Source: Phyto melanocephala | Lineage: Eukaryota; Arthropoda; Insecta; Diptera; Rhinophoridae | NCBI GenBank assembly: GCA_941918925.1 | Contig: OW799234.1 | Location: 61,298,968 to 61,362,967 of the forward strand | Length of the DNA stretch: 64,000 bases | Direction: 5' to 3' | In this document: piece after piece, positions 49,824 to 61,092 of the stretch | Numbering within the stretch: position 1 is the first letter of the stretch | Layout: the number at the start of each line of letters is the position of its first letter | Position numbers and translations under genes: made by a program | Notes under the pieces: model-generated | The model's database searches: none | What the model was told of the DNA's origin: nothing | Seen by the model: only the letters and a program-made list of their open reading frames with translations

Positions 49824-50634
49824 TTAATTCAACTTGCACTAAATACATGCAGAAAATCTTTACCTTGAGAAATTCGTTAAAAAAGATATCAAGAAATTTT
49901 GTGTGCATTTTATATTAAAATATTAAATCGAAGAAAACTTTTAACATAAAAAAATTTTTTTGTACTTTATTGTCTGTTGAGTGTTGTATTCAAACTGAAC
50001 CTTTAACACGAAATAATAATTTTAGCAATTAGTAGACTCTCAAATCAAATGAAATATATAACGACCCAAACACTTATATATGTATGACCGCTTGGTCTGT
50101 AATCCAGCAGAGCTCTTCTATTAGGTAGAGCACCAAATCACAGCCGGTAGATTTTCAAACACTTACAATATTGCTGCTAATATGTATATTTTATTGTTTT
50201 TAAAATCACATGCTGCGAAAAGTTCATTAAACTTTTAAGAATTTTTTTAATCTTGTTTATTCTGCCTTTTTTTCAATGAGCTCTTCTATTAAAATATTAT
50301 AAAATGTTTTTCCTTATTCCTATAGAAGTGTTATCAGAATTTAATTTTTTTCCCCGCTAATACTCTTACTAGCCTTAACAAATATGTATATGAAATGTTT
50401 GCATAAAGTAATATTAATAAAAATATGAATGAATGGCATTTAGTAATAAATATTGTATGTTAGCAAATAAACATTTGTTGCTCTACTTTAAATTGCTGAC
50501 TTTTTTATTGACTTCTGTTTGAAATAAGCAAAAAAAAAAAAATCAAAATTATAATAAAATATTTTTTCTTTTCTCTACAGTTTACTTTTATTGCTTTTCA
50601 TTTAAGCATTGAAAATAAAATCATTTGCATGTAT
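49824..50634. other. AT-rich non-coding DNA, nothing recognised
   Basis: No gene or repeat end recognised up to the transposon at 50635. Confidence 0.5.
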
Positions 50635-51699
50635 AGTAGGGTGCTTCCAAAAAAAAAAAATTTTTCTATATTTTCGAACTCAAAAATTTATAAAAAAAAT
50701 AATTGATTTTTGCTAAAGTTTTTTTTTTGGTTTTTGTCAATACGATTCCAATGGTGATGATTGGTGTTTGATATCGTCAGGTAGATTTTATCGTTATTAT
50801 TTATTGCTGTCTTTATAAGTGGGCCGATATTCTATGATTTCAGGACTAACAAATGCTTCAAACTAAAAAGTCGGTAAATTTTATTGGTAAGAAATCTTTA
50901 TTTTTATAATTATCGGAGAAATGTCAATTTATTTTGAAGCGTTACTGATTACCCTAAATAATTTGCATATACAACCTAATACAGTCTAAGCGAGTAGTAG
51001 ACACTTTCTAGTTTAATGCTCGTTTCAAATCACATTTTAGCATACTAACGATATTATATAAATAAGTAATTCGTTAAACAGTTTAGGTTAAAGGAAAAGT
51101 TTTAAAGAATTTTTTGTCCCTCTTCATTCTAAAATTTTTTTTAAAAACGTTTAAAATTAATATAAAGCTTTGTAAATTTTATCAAATAAAAGACAAATTC
51201 TCTACTTTTTTCTATTCAATTTATAATTAAATTTAATTATTTATGCCGAATATTAAACACATTTCACCAGCAGATGTACATTACGACCAGACATGCATTA
51301 CTTTGAACAAAGTTTTTATAATTTCTACATACATACATGAGCTCTTGCAAAGAAAGAGGCTGTAAATTACAATGGAATTAAAACCATAACCGCCGAAAAA
51401 ATGTATCCCACACCATAATCGATTTTTGTTTTTTAATTGAAATCGATAGTTCAACATCATTTGCATTATCTGTCAAAGTTTCATGGCTGTAGATTAAACC
51501 GTTATGATTTTATAACAAAAACAATTTTAATGTAAATGCATATGGTGAGTTGTTTACATTTTCTTTGAACGCTTGTGTGGGATACAATTAAATTCTCTTT
51601 TGAAAAAAATGAAACACAGTGGAAAAAAATAAAAAAAACACAATTTTTTGAGACTTTAATTAAAGATAAAGATAAAGATTTGTATTTTTGGAAGCTTTA

Positions 51700-53589
51700 G
51701 AACAATATGTCAAAGGTATCCCATGATTTTTTTTTTTTTTTTGCAAAATATGTTTTTGTTTTCAATTACTGGATATTTTTACAGCTCTCCCTGGTACCGT
51801 ATAGCGATTCTGATGAATCTTTCGTTGATTTAAATGGTTTGGAAAGTCTAAAAAAAGTCGAGGAGGAAACGTGTGTTGGAAAAATGGGCTACAGAAAGCA
51901 AAAGAGAATACCTAAACGGCTGCAAAAAGTTAAGAAAAAAAATACGAGTGTTTTGCCCAACCCGTGCTAAAAGAAAAAATGCCCAAATTCGTGTCATGAT
52001 AAAATTTCTGAAGATGAAAGGGTAAGAATAAATGAACATTATTGGGGAATAGGAAACAAAATTAGACAGAAAGATTGGCTGTCTTCTTGTGTTAAACAAG
52101 TCGATACTAAAAGGCGATATGGAAAAAGTGACAGCAAAAAGTGCAGCTTTAATTATTTTATCAATATCAATAATACCAGTTTTAAGTATTTTTTTTTTTT
52201 TTGTTTTTTATTGAAAACGTTGAACATTTAACATTTTAGTTTTAATAATTACGGATTTTAATATCCGTAATAAAAAATACAAGTTCATATAAAACTTGCC
52301 TTGAAAATATAAAAAAGCCAACTGCACACAACAAATCTGATGAAGCAAGCTTATCGCTAGTAAAATCCTTTATAGAACAATTACCAGCGGTTCCTTCACA
52401 TTATTTCCGGGATAAAAGTAAAAAATTATATCTACCTCAAGAATTCCGAAGCATAAAAACTGTATATCAGCATTATGTAGAACATTTGAAAACTATTAAT
52501 AAAGTAAATAGTCAGTTATCGTTAATATAATAATAATATTTTTAGAAACAGTTTCAATTTAGGCTTCCAATTACCTAAAAAAGATAAATGTATCTTATGC
52601 GAGAACTACAATAATTTAGACACAGAATCCAAAAAGCAATTGGATTCATCAGAAGAATATCAAATGCATCTAAAGTACAAAGAGAAATCTAAGCAAATAT
52701 TTTTGGAGGACCAAAAGCAATGCAAAGAGAATCCGGCTTATTTATGCTTATTCGACTTGCAAAAGGTCTTGAATACTCCCTATGGAAAAAGGATAACTTT
52801 ATTCTATTCTAGAAAATATTCATTCTACAATGAAAGTTTTTATGAGAGTGGTACAAGAGATGGGTTTTGTTTTTTATGGGGAGAAAAGGATGGTAAATGA
52901 GGGTGTAATGAAATTTGCACACTGTTTTCCAATACCTTAAATTAGTCGATGAAAGAAAAACGCAGTCGATAGTCCGTCTTTATTGTGATAGCTGCGCAGG
53001 ACAGAACAAAAACAGAGCTATGCTTGCGACATTAACCTATTTTGTTGAAAATTCTAATTTTGTGACTAATATAAAAATTACATACTTGTTGCCTGGACAC
53101 ACCATGATGCCTGTTGATTCGATACATAGTACAATTGAATCGTTTATTCGGAATAGAACTATTTGGGCTCCAAGTGAGTGGTATACCATAATATCAAATG
53201 CAAGAACTAACCCAGGAAAATATAATTGTATTGAATTAACTAACAGTGATTTTAAAGACTGGAAGACATTTTCACAAGCGTTATTTCCAAAATCAGTGAA
53301 AATTCAATTTACAAAATTACGCTCTGTTACATTGGACAAAAATATTCAAAATATTACTCATAAATATGGCTACTTTGATGAATCTGGAACCATAAATTAT
53401 GATCTAAATTCAATTCCACGATCCAGACGAAACTCCGAAATAGTTTCTAAGGGACCTACTCAATTATATGATGATATATTAAACATTTCTTCTGCTAAAT
53501 ATAAGGATTTGAAAACGCTTTGCGCTAGAAAAACTATACCCGTAAAATTCCAACATTTTGAAAAAACATTTACTGTTACTTCCATATAA
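51700..53589 (+). pseudogene. Decayed transposase-like gene, CDSCAGQNKN family
   Basis: Plus-strand blocks in order: an acidic/basic N-terminus (VPYSDSDES, RKQKRIPKRLQKVKKK, 51785-51960), then after a frame break a Cys-containing block KCSFNYF preceded by NEHYWGIGNKIRQKDWL (51970-52185). Next, in a frame lacking any ATG, SFIEQLPAVPSHYFRDKSKK and FRSIKTVYQHYVEHLK (52275-52503). Then LGFQLPKKDKCILCENY and LCLFDLQKVLNTPYGKR (52546-52900), where a stop breaks 'GEKDGK*GCNEI'. Finally 52915-53589, a 224-residue frame with RLYCDSCAGQNKNRAM, then LLPGHTMMPVDSIHSTIE. The D/C/GQNKN and GHT...DSIHS boxes look like an RNase H-fold catalytic domain with conserved Asp residues. I know similar sequences only as uncharacterised insect proteins (a DUF7869-like domain, from memory). 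GT...AG pairs at 52504-52545 and about 52185-52248 could be introns. At least three breaks make it a pseudogene. Confidence 0.75.
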
Positions 53590-53989
53590 GATGCAATTTC
53601 TACTACAGCGAAAAACCGCAGATCAAAGACAAAGCTTAAATTCTGCAGTTGGTCGGAAATGAAATCAAGTTAGGTTAAAGTCTGATTATGAGTGTTAAAG
53701 CTTATTTTTATTGGAATGGGTTTCTTTTGAAACAGAACTCTAGGTTTTGGGATTCTGAAAATCCAAAAAACATACATCAAGACCAATAAGAACCTATAAG
53801 GTATATTTAAAAACCATTGAGCCTAATTTCTTTGGAAATTAAAATAGAAGTACTGTAACCATAAAGATTTCTGACAAGATATTATTTTCGTCCTGCTAAG
53901 ATATAGTTTGAGTTGGATAAAGTTATTGCCAACAAAGTCTCGGCACTTTTAAGTGAATTTTTTGAAGAGCAAATAACTAATAATAATAA

Positions 53990-54240
53990 ATTCGAAAATT
54001 AATTGGCCAGCTTGTTCGCCAGATTTTTCACGACGTGACTATTTTTTGGGGGCTCTTTAAAAGAGCGAGTGTATTAAGACAAGTTCTAGACAACCTTCGA
54101 ACTTAAGCCGTATATTGTTACAGAAGTTCGAGCGCTACAGCTAAAATTTTTTTGTATGATACAATTGAAGATGCTGAAAAGCAAACCCATTATTTAAAAG
54201 TGGAAAACGGGGCTCATTTAAGTTATATTATTCTTTATAC
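53990..54240 (+). pseudogene. Tc1/mariner transposase C-terminal fragment
   Basis: Plus strand reads NWPACSPDFSRRDYF followed after a frame break by GALKRASV, and later DTIEDAEKQTHYLKVENGAHL then SYIIL. 'NWPARSPDLSP-x-DYFLWG' with the last catalytic Asp, and a C-terminal 'GGHL-x-DVIF', are the usual mariner-type signatures. Only the C-terminal third is recognisable. It lies inside the candidate transposon at 50635-54484. Confidence 0.65.
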
Positions 54241-54488
54241 TTATTGTTGTAAAAAATTTCCATTTTGTACATTTTATAGTAAAAAAAATAATAAATAAAA
54301 AAAAAAATTAAAGGTATAAAATCTTTGTAAAGAAGTATGAAGAAGTATACAGAGGTTTTTTAAAGTCTCTTAGATACCTCTGACTGTTGAATGTAATCTC
54401 ATAAGCTTCGAAACATAAAATATGAAATTCTTTTGCTTTTGAGAGTGAAAAAAATTTAAAAAAAATCTAGTTAAGCACCCTACTGTAT

Positions 54489-55035
54489 GAACACTTTGAC
54501 ATACATATGTTTTCACAACTATACAAACAGTTGTTGGTTTTTCTTTATCTAAAGCAATATGTTTATTATATAAATAAAAATATTGCAAAATTAATAGAAA
54601 AATACCTTAAAAAAATCGATCCCCATATTAACAAGGCAATATTTGAAATGATTTTACAATTTTTTTTTTATAAATAAATAAAAACCAAAAATAATGCATC
54701 CACCATAATATACATACAAGGGGATTTTTGGTTTCACCCAAGTGCTTAGTTTAAAAATTTTTATTTATATTTTTAATAAAATTAAAAAGTGCATTCTTAC
54801 TAAGATCGTTTAAAGGTATCTTGATTGGTACACCATTCAATATGCGTAAGTAAGAATAAAAGTCTATAGATTATAAATCAATACAGACCAGCAATATTAC
54901 AGGCAAAAACTAAACTTAACTAATTACAAACTTTTTAAAACAGAACAATATTACGTTTAATTATATGTTAATATTAACATTTACAGAAAAATTAATGAAA
55001 TTATAACAATCATTATAGTTTTTCTGCATTCTCCC
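54489..55035. other. AT-rich non-coding DNA, nothing recognised
   Basis: No gene or repeat end recognised. Confidence 0.5.
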
Positions 55036-55430
55036 TAGTGGGTCAGCATCAGTTAGTTAGAAGACATACTAGATAACGAGGAGTAAAATTCCGAGTAGTT
55101 CTAAGTGGAACATTAAAGGTGACATTACTCAGCAAAAATTCAGAATTAACAAAACTATTTAAAATTTGCCATTAAAGTTACATTAAGCATAATTCATTTA
55201 CTTTCTAACGTTGGCAACATAATTGTAGCAAGTCTAGTTGTGTATGGCATAATGTTTCTATCAGCATCCCATGTTTTATGACCTAAACAAAATGGAAGAA
55301 ATTGTTTCTGAATAGATTCAATATGAGTCTTCTGAAATTGGTATAAGGATCCCAAATAACAGATCCATATTCAAGAATAGGTCTTACTAAAGATTTATAC
55401 GAATTAATAAAACTAAAATACATTGTTACG
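55036..55430 (-). pseudogene. LINE ORF2 C-terminal remnant
   Basis: Minus strand: SLVRPILEYGSVIWDPY (about 55345-55400), then after a frame break THIESIQKQFLPFCLGHKTW (about 55275-55335), MPYTTRLATIMLPTLESK and finally VTFNVPLRTTRNFTPRYLV near the 3' end. 'LVRPILEYGS-x-VWDPY...IE-x-IQ++F' is the standard segment after the RT domain of jockey/CR1-type LINEs. Several stops and frameshifts. It may come from the same LINE family as 20510-21270, but the two do not overlap in ORF position, so this is not testable here. Confidence 0.8.
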
Positions 55431-55640
55431 AAATAAAATGCTTTATGTGTTTTCCTGAAAACTCAGTCAATAATACAATACATAACTTGATATGTGGACT
55501 TTTAAAAAAACAGCCGATATAAAAAAGTAGTTGCAAATGTAAGATCTTCAAGATGCTTTGTTTGCACTGATAAACGTCTTTATGTAGTAAATCTCGTACG
55601 AAGTATGGATAAGAGTTAACGGTATTAATTTTTTAAGGTT

Positions 55641-56640
55641 CCCAGCAAAAACCAGGTAATGACTTGCTCTTACTAAGCAACATACTTTTCAATGTCTATT
55701 ACATATCGTCTGTCTTACTAAGAAGTATTTTTGTAATGACTTCAGACATTTGCTTAAATACACACACTATACAATTTCTTGTTGCTAAGTTTGCTTGAAG
55801 CCATTCAAATACATAACTCTTTATAATTCTCATTTAGTTTATCACGCTTAGGATATAAGTAGTAATGATTTTGACAACAGCGGCAAAGCATTTCATTAAC
55901 AAAGTGATGATATATAGATTATCACTGATTTTTAATTTTTAAATTAACGTATTGCAGAATAATCAAACCGAATTTTCGTTGATTTCTGTAAGTCCATTAT
56001 AGTAATGAGTTATTTAGGTTATTAAAATTAAGTACTTGTGTAAAGGCAGAATTTGTCTTTACTTTCTGTTCCGTTCCGAATCAGCTGACACTCTGTTAAA
56101 TAGAAAATGTGTACAAGTCGTTAGTTGTTCTGTTACTTTCCGTGCCGTTGCGGACGAACATGTAGAAAATAGAATTCAAAGTTAAGTGACGGCCATTGAG
56201 AGAGAAACAGCTGATATTTAGGCGCCTATATTTTAAAGGTGGCTCTGTTTGCTTATAGATGAAACCTGACACTACAAATTTTTTTTTATGTATGGACTTT
56301 GACGAGAAAAGTAAACAAAAAATATAATAAGCTTGTTTTTGTAAGATTATCTTGTAACCACAAAAATTAAGCAACATAATGGCATGTCACAGAACGACAA
56401 CAGAAAGTAAAGACTAATGAAGCCTTAATGCTATTAAAGTAAGTACTTAATTAAGTGCCTATTTATAAGCGACCGTCATAAGTACTTATACGAGCCCCTC
56501 TTTGTAAGCGAGCGTGGTAAGTATTTGCCTTCAATGATATCGCGTATTAAAATAATGGGTTTAGATGTCAAATTGTAAGTAGTGAAGAACTGTTTCTAGT
56601 ACTTTCAACTCATTATTTTGTAATGTGTTATTTCGCTGGG
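55641..56640. mobile_element. MITE-like element, 1000 bp, ends CCCAGC
   Basis: The left end is CCCAGCAAAAACCAGGTAAT; the right end, reverse-complemented, is CCCAGCGAAATAACACATTA. The same CCCAGC(A/G)AAA start bounds 43494-43895. 'taatgactt' occurs twice near the left end (55657, 55734), and AAGTACTTA motifs are repeated near the right. It is interrupted by an inverted-repeat element at 56055-56414. No protein similarity. Confidence 0.5.
56055..56414. mobile_element. Inverted-repeat element, 360 bp, nested
   Basis: A perfect 16-base inverted repeat GTCTTTACTTTCTGTT at 56055-56070 and its reverse complement at 56399-56414, followed inward by CCGTTC on the left and GTCGTTC on the right. A further internal copy, GTTCTGTTACTTTCCGTGCC, lies near 56129-56148. 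It lies within 55641-56640. A TSD was not fixed. No coding capacity. Confidence 0.6.
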
Positions 56641-58419
56641 TTATAATTGTTTTTGTGCTTTCCTGATAAATTTTAAGACCTAAGGGTCGATAATGAACAA
56701 AATTATAATTGTACTAGTCTTGCTTCTAGAATAAGAGATATCATAACAAAAACAATTCGTCGCTGTTCTGACGTAATCGGTTAGGTGAAAATTTTTTAGA
56801 AAAATTTTATTGACGTAGTTTGAACCTTTTTTGGTCGTACATCTATCCGCCAAACCATTTAAGGATATCTTGATTGGTTCAAAAATAAACAAGAGTCGAT
56901 ATGTGTTAGTTTAATACTATGAAGCAACAAAATAAAATGTTTTTTTGCTCTCCAGAAAACTTAGCAACTGATTTTGTTAGAACAACGACAAGTTACCTTT
57001 AATATCTTTATTTTTTTTATTCTTGATTGCTTGCTTCAATACTCTTGTGAAATATTTGAAATAAGTCATTTTGTCTAAAGGCAACAGACACGTATGTATA
57101 TAAGTCCTAGGTGTATTTCATATTCAAATGTATGTATAGTGTTTTTTTGTTTGTTTTACATGTACATAATTACTTTCATATGTAATACAATTCTAAACTA
57201 TTTACAATAACTTTTCTAAATACTTACTTTATCCGCTTAAGTACTAAATACTAAAAATAAAAAAAAAATTTTATTGAGAAAAAGCAATCAGTTGAATAGA
57301 TTTTTTTATTATCTCCTACACAACTACTGCAACGGTTGTTATTGCAAACTGCACAACATCAGTTGCAGCATTCACCATTACAAGAGCAAGTCAAAACAAG
57401 ATACAACAGCTTAAATGCACACAATGTGTATTTGTGCATCCAGAGTGTGTTTGTAGAAATTGTTATATTTCATTATAAATTTATTTTATATCCATGCAAA
57501 CATTTACACACATTGTTGTATTCAAATCTATATATTGCTTCTATTGTTGTACCTTTCTTTTTTATATGCAAACAGTTTAAAAAAATAGATATACTTCCTC
57601 CCAGGGTAAACTCTTTTATAAGTATTAGTTGGTTGTTACAAGTGCAATCAATTTATTGATATTGCAATAAGAAAATACATCTCCTCTTCCTCCTCTCTTT
57701 CCTGTTCTTTTGTTTTGTTTTTTTTTTTTTCAGAAAAGTTGCCAAAGGGGTAAATTGAGATTCTTGATATTGTTGCATCAATACACATATCATTACATCT
57801 ATGCCAGCTTACTTCATTGTTTGAGCATTAAGAGTGGGCGTCTGTGTGTAAAATAAAAATATTGTTTAATTTTTAGTTTCTCATACACAGCAAGTTCGTG
57901 TTGTAAAAATATTCTCTAAAAGTGCTAGAGTGTGTAAAGAATAATATTTTTTATTGATAAAGAATTAAATTTTACTTAAATGCTTACAACCATTAGGATT
58001 TTGTTGGCATATTTTTTTTTAATTGCTTATGCTGCTGGAAATTTTAATTAAAATAATAGAGCCATAAAATATAAAAAGTAAATCATATTGAATTTAAAAA
58101 TTTAATATATTATGAGAAAAAAATTGTGACAAATTGGAGTTACATTTTCCACAAACTTCTTTAAACAGTTTGTCAAAATATTTTTATACAAAAATTATTT
58201 AAATACCGGCTGTGGCAAAAGACACTATGGGATTACAAGTGTTAATAAATTTTTCGTTGAATACATTTTTTAATTTATATTTTAAAATAAATAAAAAAAT
58301 AAATAAAATAAATACAATAAATAAAATAAATAAATAAATATTTTCCTTATTTTATTTTTATCGATTATTGTATAAACAAAATGGGTTTTTTTTACTCTAA
58401 ATATGGAAACTACTTATTA
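56641..58419. other. AT-rich non-coding DNA with AAAT runs
   Basis: The 107-residue frame at 57336-57659 has no motif and low-complexity composition. An AAAT/AAATAA run lies at about 58286-58341. No gene recognised. Confidence 0.5.
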
Positions 58420-58985
58420 TCCATTAAAAGGCCCTCGTTTAAAGTTTTGCACTGATGAGCTCGTTTTAGAGCATTTTCTATAACATCATTTAGAATTTGC
58501 GGCTGTAACACTTGATTTTATGCAACAGTGTTGTCCTTGAACTCAAGGATTGACTATGGCTTGTTGACATATATTCGCCACATTTAAGAACTTAAAAATA
58601 ATAGTCGCATGCTGACAAATCTGGCGAATGCGCTGACCAATTAATTTATAAATTGCTGAAAATTATTATGTCTCCAAAAATTCAAGTTAAAAGCCTTACA
58701 GCTCTTTTCTTCTGAAACCATTTTTCGGTTCTGTTTTCAAAAGCTGGACGTACAAGTTGCTTTATAATAAATCGATACCCAAATTCGTTTACGGTTACAG
58801 CATTTTGATCTTATTTCGGAACAAGGACCCAATGATGTTCTTACATGTAAAGCCATACCAATTAATTGTTGATAATTGTTCTTGGATTATTAAAACCGCA
58901 AAACCTACAGTTCTGCCTATTAACAAAGCAACTTTTCATTGGTTGATGTAGTTTCTGTTTTTTTAATGATTCCGCTAATTGCAAA
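58420..58985 (-). pseudogene. Mariner-type transposase remnant
   Basis: Minus strand reads WYGFTCKNIIGSLFRNK near 58795-58875 (cf. family 'VWCG...IIGPYFF'), then FENRTEKWFQKK, and after frame breaks INWSAHSPDLSACDYYF near 58595-58650, the segment carrying the last catalytic Asp. It ends with LNDVIENALKRAHQCKTLNE near 58430-58490. The middle, including the second-Asp box, is unrecognisable. Many stops. It is distinct in sequence from the DD41D remnant at 40329-41053. Confidence 0.7.
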
Positions 58986-59102
58986 ATCTAGATGAGGCCC
59001 TTATAAGAGAATAACAGTAAACCTGTTTTAAAATGCGCTAAGATGAGCAGAACGGATTGTGGTACATGTTTCTGGTGTTTCTTTAATACTTTGCTCTACA
59101 AG

Positions 59103-59563
59103 TCTTATATTTTTGTAGTGTACTTGCACATGAACGATTTTTCTGAAACTTTGCACACATATCGAGCTCTCATGACTTAATAATTTCGTGATAAGAAAAG
59201 TGGGCGGGGCCACGCCCCTAAAAAAATTTTAATTTTGAGGTACTTGCACTGGACCGATTTTTCTGAAACTTTGCACACATATTGAACTGTCATGACTTTA
59301 TAATTTCGCGATTAGAAAAGTGGGCAGGGCCACGCCCATAAAAAAAAGTTATAATTTTGAGGTACTTGCACTGGACCGATTTGTCTGAAACTTTGCACAC
59401 ATATTGATGTCTTATGACTTTATAATTTCGTGATTATGAAAGTGGGCAGGGCCACGCCCATAAAAAAATTATAATTTTTAGGTTTCTGCACTTGATATTC
59501 AATAAAAATTTAGAATGCATTTTGATTCATTAAGGGGCGTAGCAACGCGCCGGGTTTGGCTAG
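59103..59563 (+). mobile_element. Helitron-like non-autonomous element, 5' truncated
   Basis: The 3' end has the hairpin GCGT-AGCA-ACGC followed by 'gccgggtttgg', CTAG and T. The interior has three to four ~122-bp units ('aggtacttgcactggaccgatttttctgaaactttgcacacatattga', 'gtgggc.gggccacgcccataaaaaa'), anchors at about 59239 and 59361. No TCTATA-type 5' end was found, so the left boundary is approximate. Confidence 0.65.
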
Positions 59564-60175
59564 TTATTTATATAATAGATCAAGTCATATGCAAACAACG
59601 GCAACTTGATAAAACAAAGCAACATTTTTGGGGAATGTTTTCTATCAAGATCAGTTCGTATGTCAGGGATGGAAAAGTTGTTACGATATGTATATTTAAA
59701 TAAAATTTGATTAAACAAGAACATATATTTGGAAAAGACATTATAAATGGTGCAAAAGCAACAAATATACACAAATTTGTTACATTTATTTTTAAAAAAG
59801 TACACTCAAATTAATTGTTTAATACCCAAAAAAAATCTCATTTTCCATTTCTGCATTAATATACATATGAAATCAAGGCCAACTAAAAAAGTGTTTACAC
59901 CCAGATGGGAAGTAATTCGCCTTGTTAGAGATTTTATTTATATAAGCCATAACAAGGCATATGCATACAGGTATATGCAACGGCGAATTCGCTGTGATGT
60001 TCTCTGTCAAATACCATTTATAAAAAAACAAACAATAATTTTTTATACATGGAGTTTGACAGCTGTGTTCCCTATCAGCTGGGCTGATAATTTCACCTGT
60101 ATAAATTCGCCTTGAGCCATAAGGTACTCGTATCCAATCAGCTGACGGTTTTGTTTTATGTACAATTTATAAACA
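59564..60175. other. Non-coding DNA with an 11-bp direct repeat
   Basis: AATTCGCCTTG occurs at 59924-59934 and 60104-60114. The 169 bp between them could be an insertion, the repeat being its target duplication, but no known ends are visible. The 122-residue plus frame at 59747-60115 spans it and has no motif. Confidence 0.4.
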
Positions 60176-61092
60176 TTACCAACCTTTTTTAAAAGTATAT
60201 ATTCTGTTGCAAACGTTGGTTTTGTAAGCTTTTTTTTGTATTGGAAATAAGTGCTTATGTGGAAAATGTAATTTTAGTGTATATTGTTTTTGTGGTTTTG
60301 AAAACTTAAGAATAAATACTAGACTTGCAAGATTTACAACATTTTCATGATCTGTTTGCATCGAAGGGTGATTTCCGCTACTAATGAAGATATTACCCTC
60401 GATATTTTGCAAAAAATCAACAAATGAAAGAATGTACACCTCAGAAAACGCTTCTTAATGCAGCTGTTACTTATTACATTCATGCTCGATATCATCTTCT
60501 TTGTCACCATATTCTGATAAATCCTATGATAAATTAAGAGTTTTACTCAGGCTCATCTTTTTGCCAAAGAGCCCATATTCTGCTTCTCTAATTTTGTATA
60601 TGTATTAATATAATGTACATATTTGAATATAAATAAAAATGTAAATATTTTTATAAAATTAATAATTAAAATTAAAAATTGCTAATTTTAAATAGCAACG
60701 AATGCATTTCTAAAGACTAAAACCACTCCTGTTTGATGCTACTCTATTTAAGCCGTCATAAGCACCAGATTGTTTAGTAACAAACGGTCTCCCTTCAGGC
60801 CCCATTGCAGTATACTTAATAATTTTTCCTTCCGTTTTTGGGCATCTCTAATACCAGTACATCAAAATAAGTTGTTTATTACGGCCAAATATAGTAGAAG
60901 CAACCGACTCCCATGGTACACTTATTTCGAGATCTAGTCTGTTGTTCTCGTTTATTAAACGTTTTTCTAAACAAGGAATAAAATCATACGTTTTATTTTA
61001 AATCTCTTTTTGAACAAATTATGTTTTCTGATGTTTTATACTTCGATGTTGGGTTTGATGAGATTATCCATTGATAAGATTTTTTGCGACAT
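60176..61092 (-). pseudogene. Unclassified decayed coding remnant
   Basis: Minus strand, from a possible ATG at 61090-61092 (MSQKILSMDNLIKP), a frame shift leads into a block at 60994-60710: KTYDFIPCLEKRLINENNRL, then EISVPWESVASTIFGRNKQL, one TAG at 60848-60850, then YTAMGPEGRPFVTKQSGAYD and NRVASNRSG, ending at TAG. A second block at about 60597-60176 reads KIREAEYGLFGKKMSLSKTL, acidic DLSEYGDKEDDIEHEC, and, past two stops, an 87-residue frame with FVDFLQNIEGNIFISSGNHP. The composition is protein-like (mixed charged, aromatic and Gly/Pro residues), unlike chance frames nearby. I do not recognise the family; 'PWESVA...GRNKQ...YWY' is loosely Myb/SANT-like. Host pseudogene or transposon gene are both possible. 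Confidence 0.4.

Larger units (their letters stand above)
50635..54484 (+). mobile_element. Candidate DNA transposon of uncertain (Sola-like?) type, 3850 bp
   Basis: Inverted ends AGTAGGGTGCTT at 50635-50646 and its reverse complement at 54473-54484, followed inward by A/T-rich runs on both sides. They are flanked by GTAT at 50631-50634 and 54485-54488, a possible 4-bp target duplication. Inside lies a decayed plus-strand coding region (51700-53589) for a transposase-like protein. Downstream of it is a mariner fragment (53990-54240) that presumably inserted later. A 4-bp duplication is a known property of Sola elements among others; the assignment is hypothesis. The ends are short, so chance cannot be excluded. 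Confidence 0.6.

Noticed and set aside
50081..50125. GC-containing 'agcagagctcttctattaggtagagcacc' as a possible tRNA piece
   Set aside because: It could not be folded into acceptor, anticodon and T arms; the similarity is to short phrases only.
59747..60115. 122-residue plus frame
   Set aside because: It spans the two AATTCGCCTTG repeats and the putative insert and has no family motif; probably chance.
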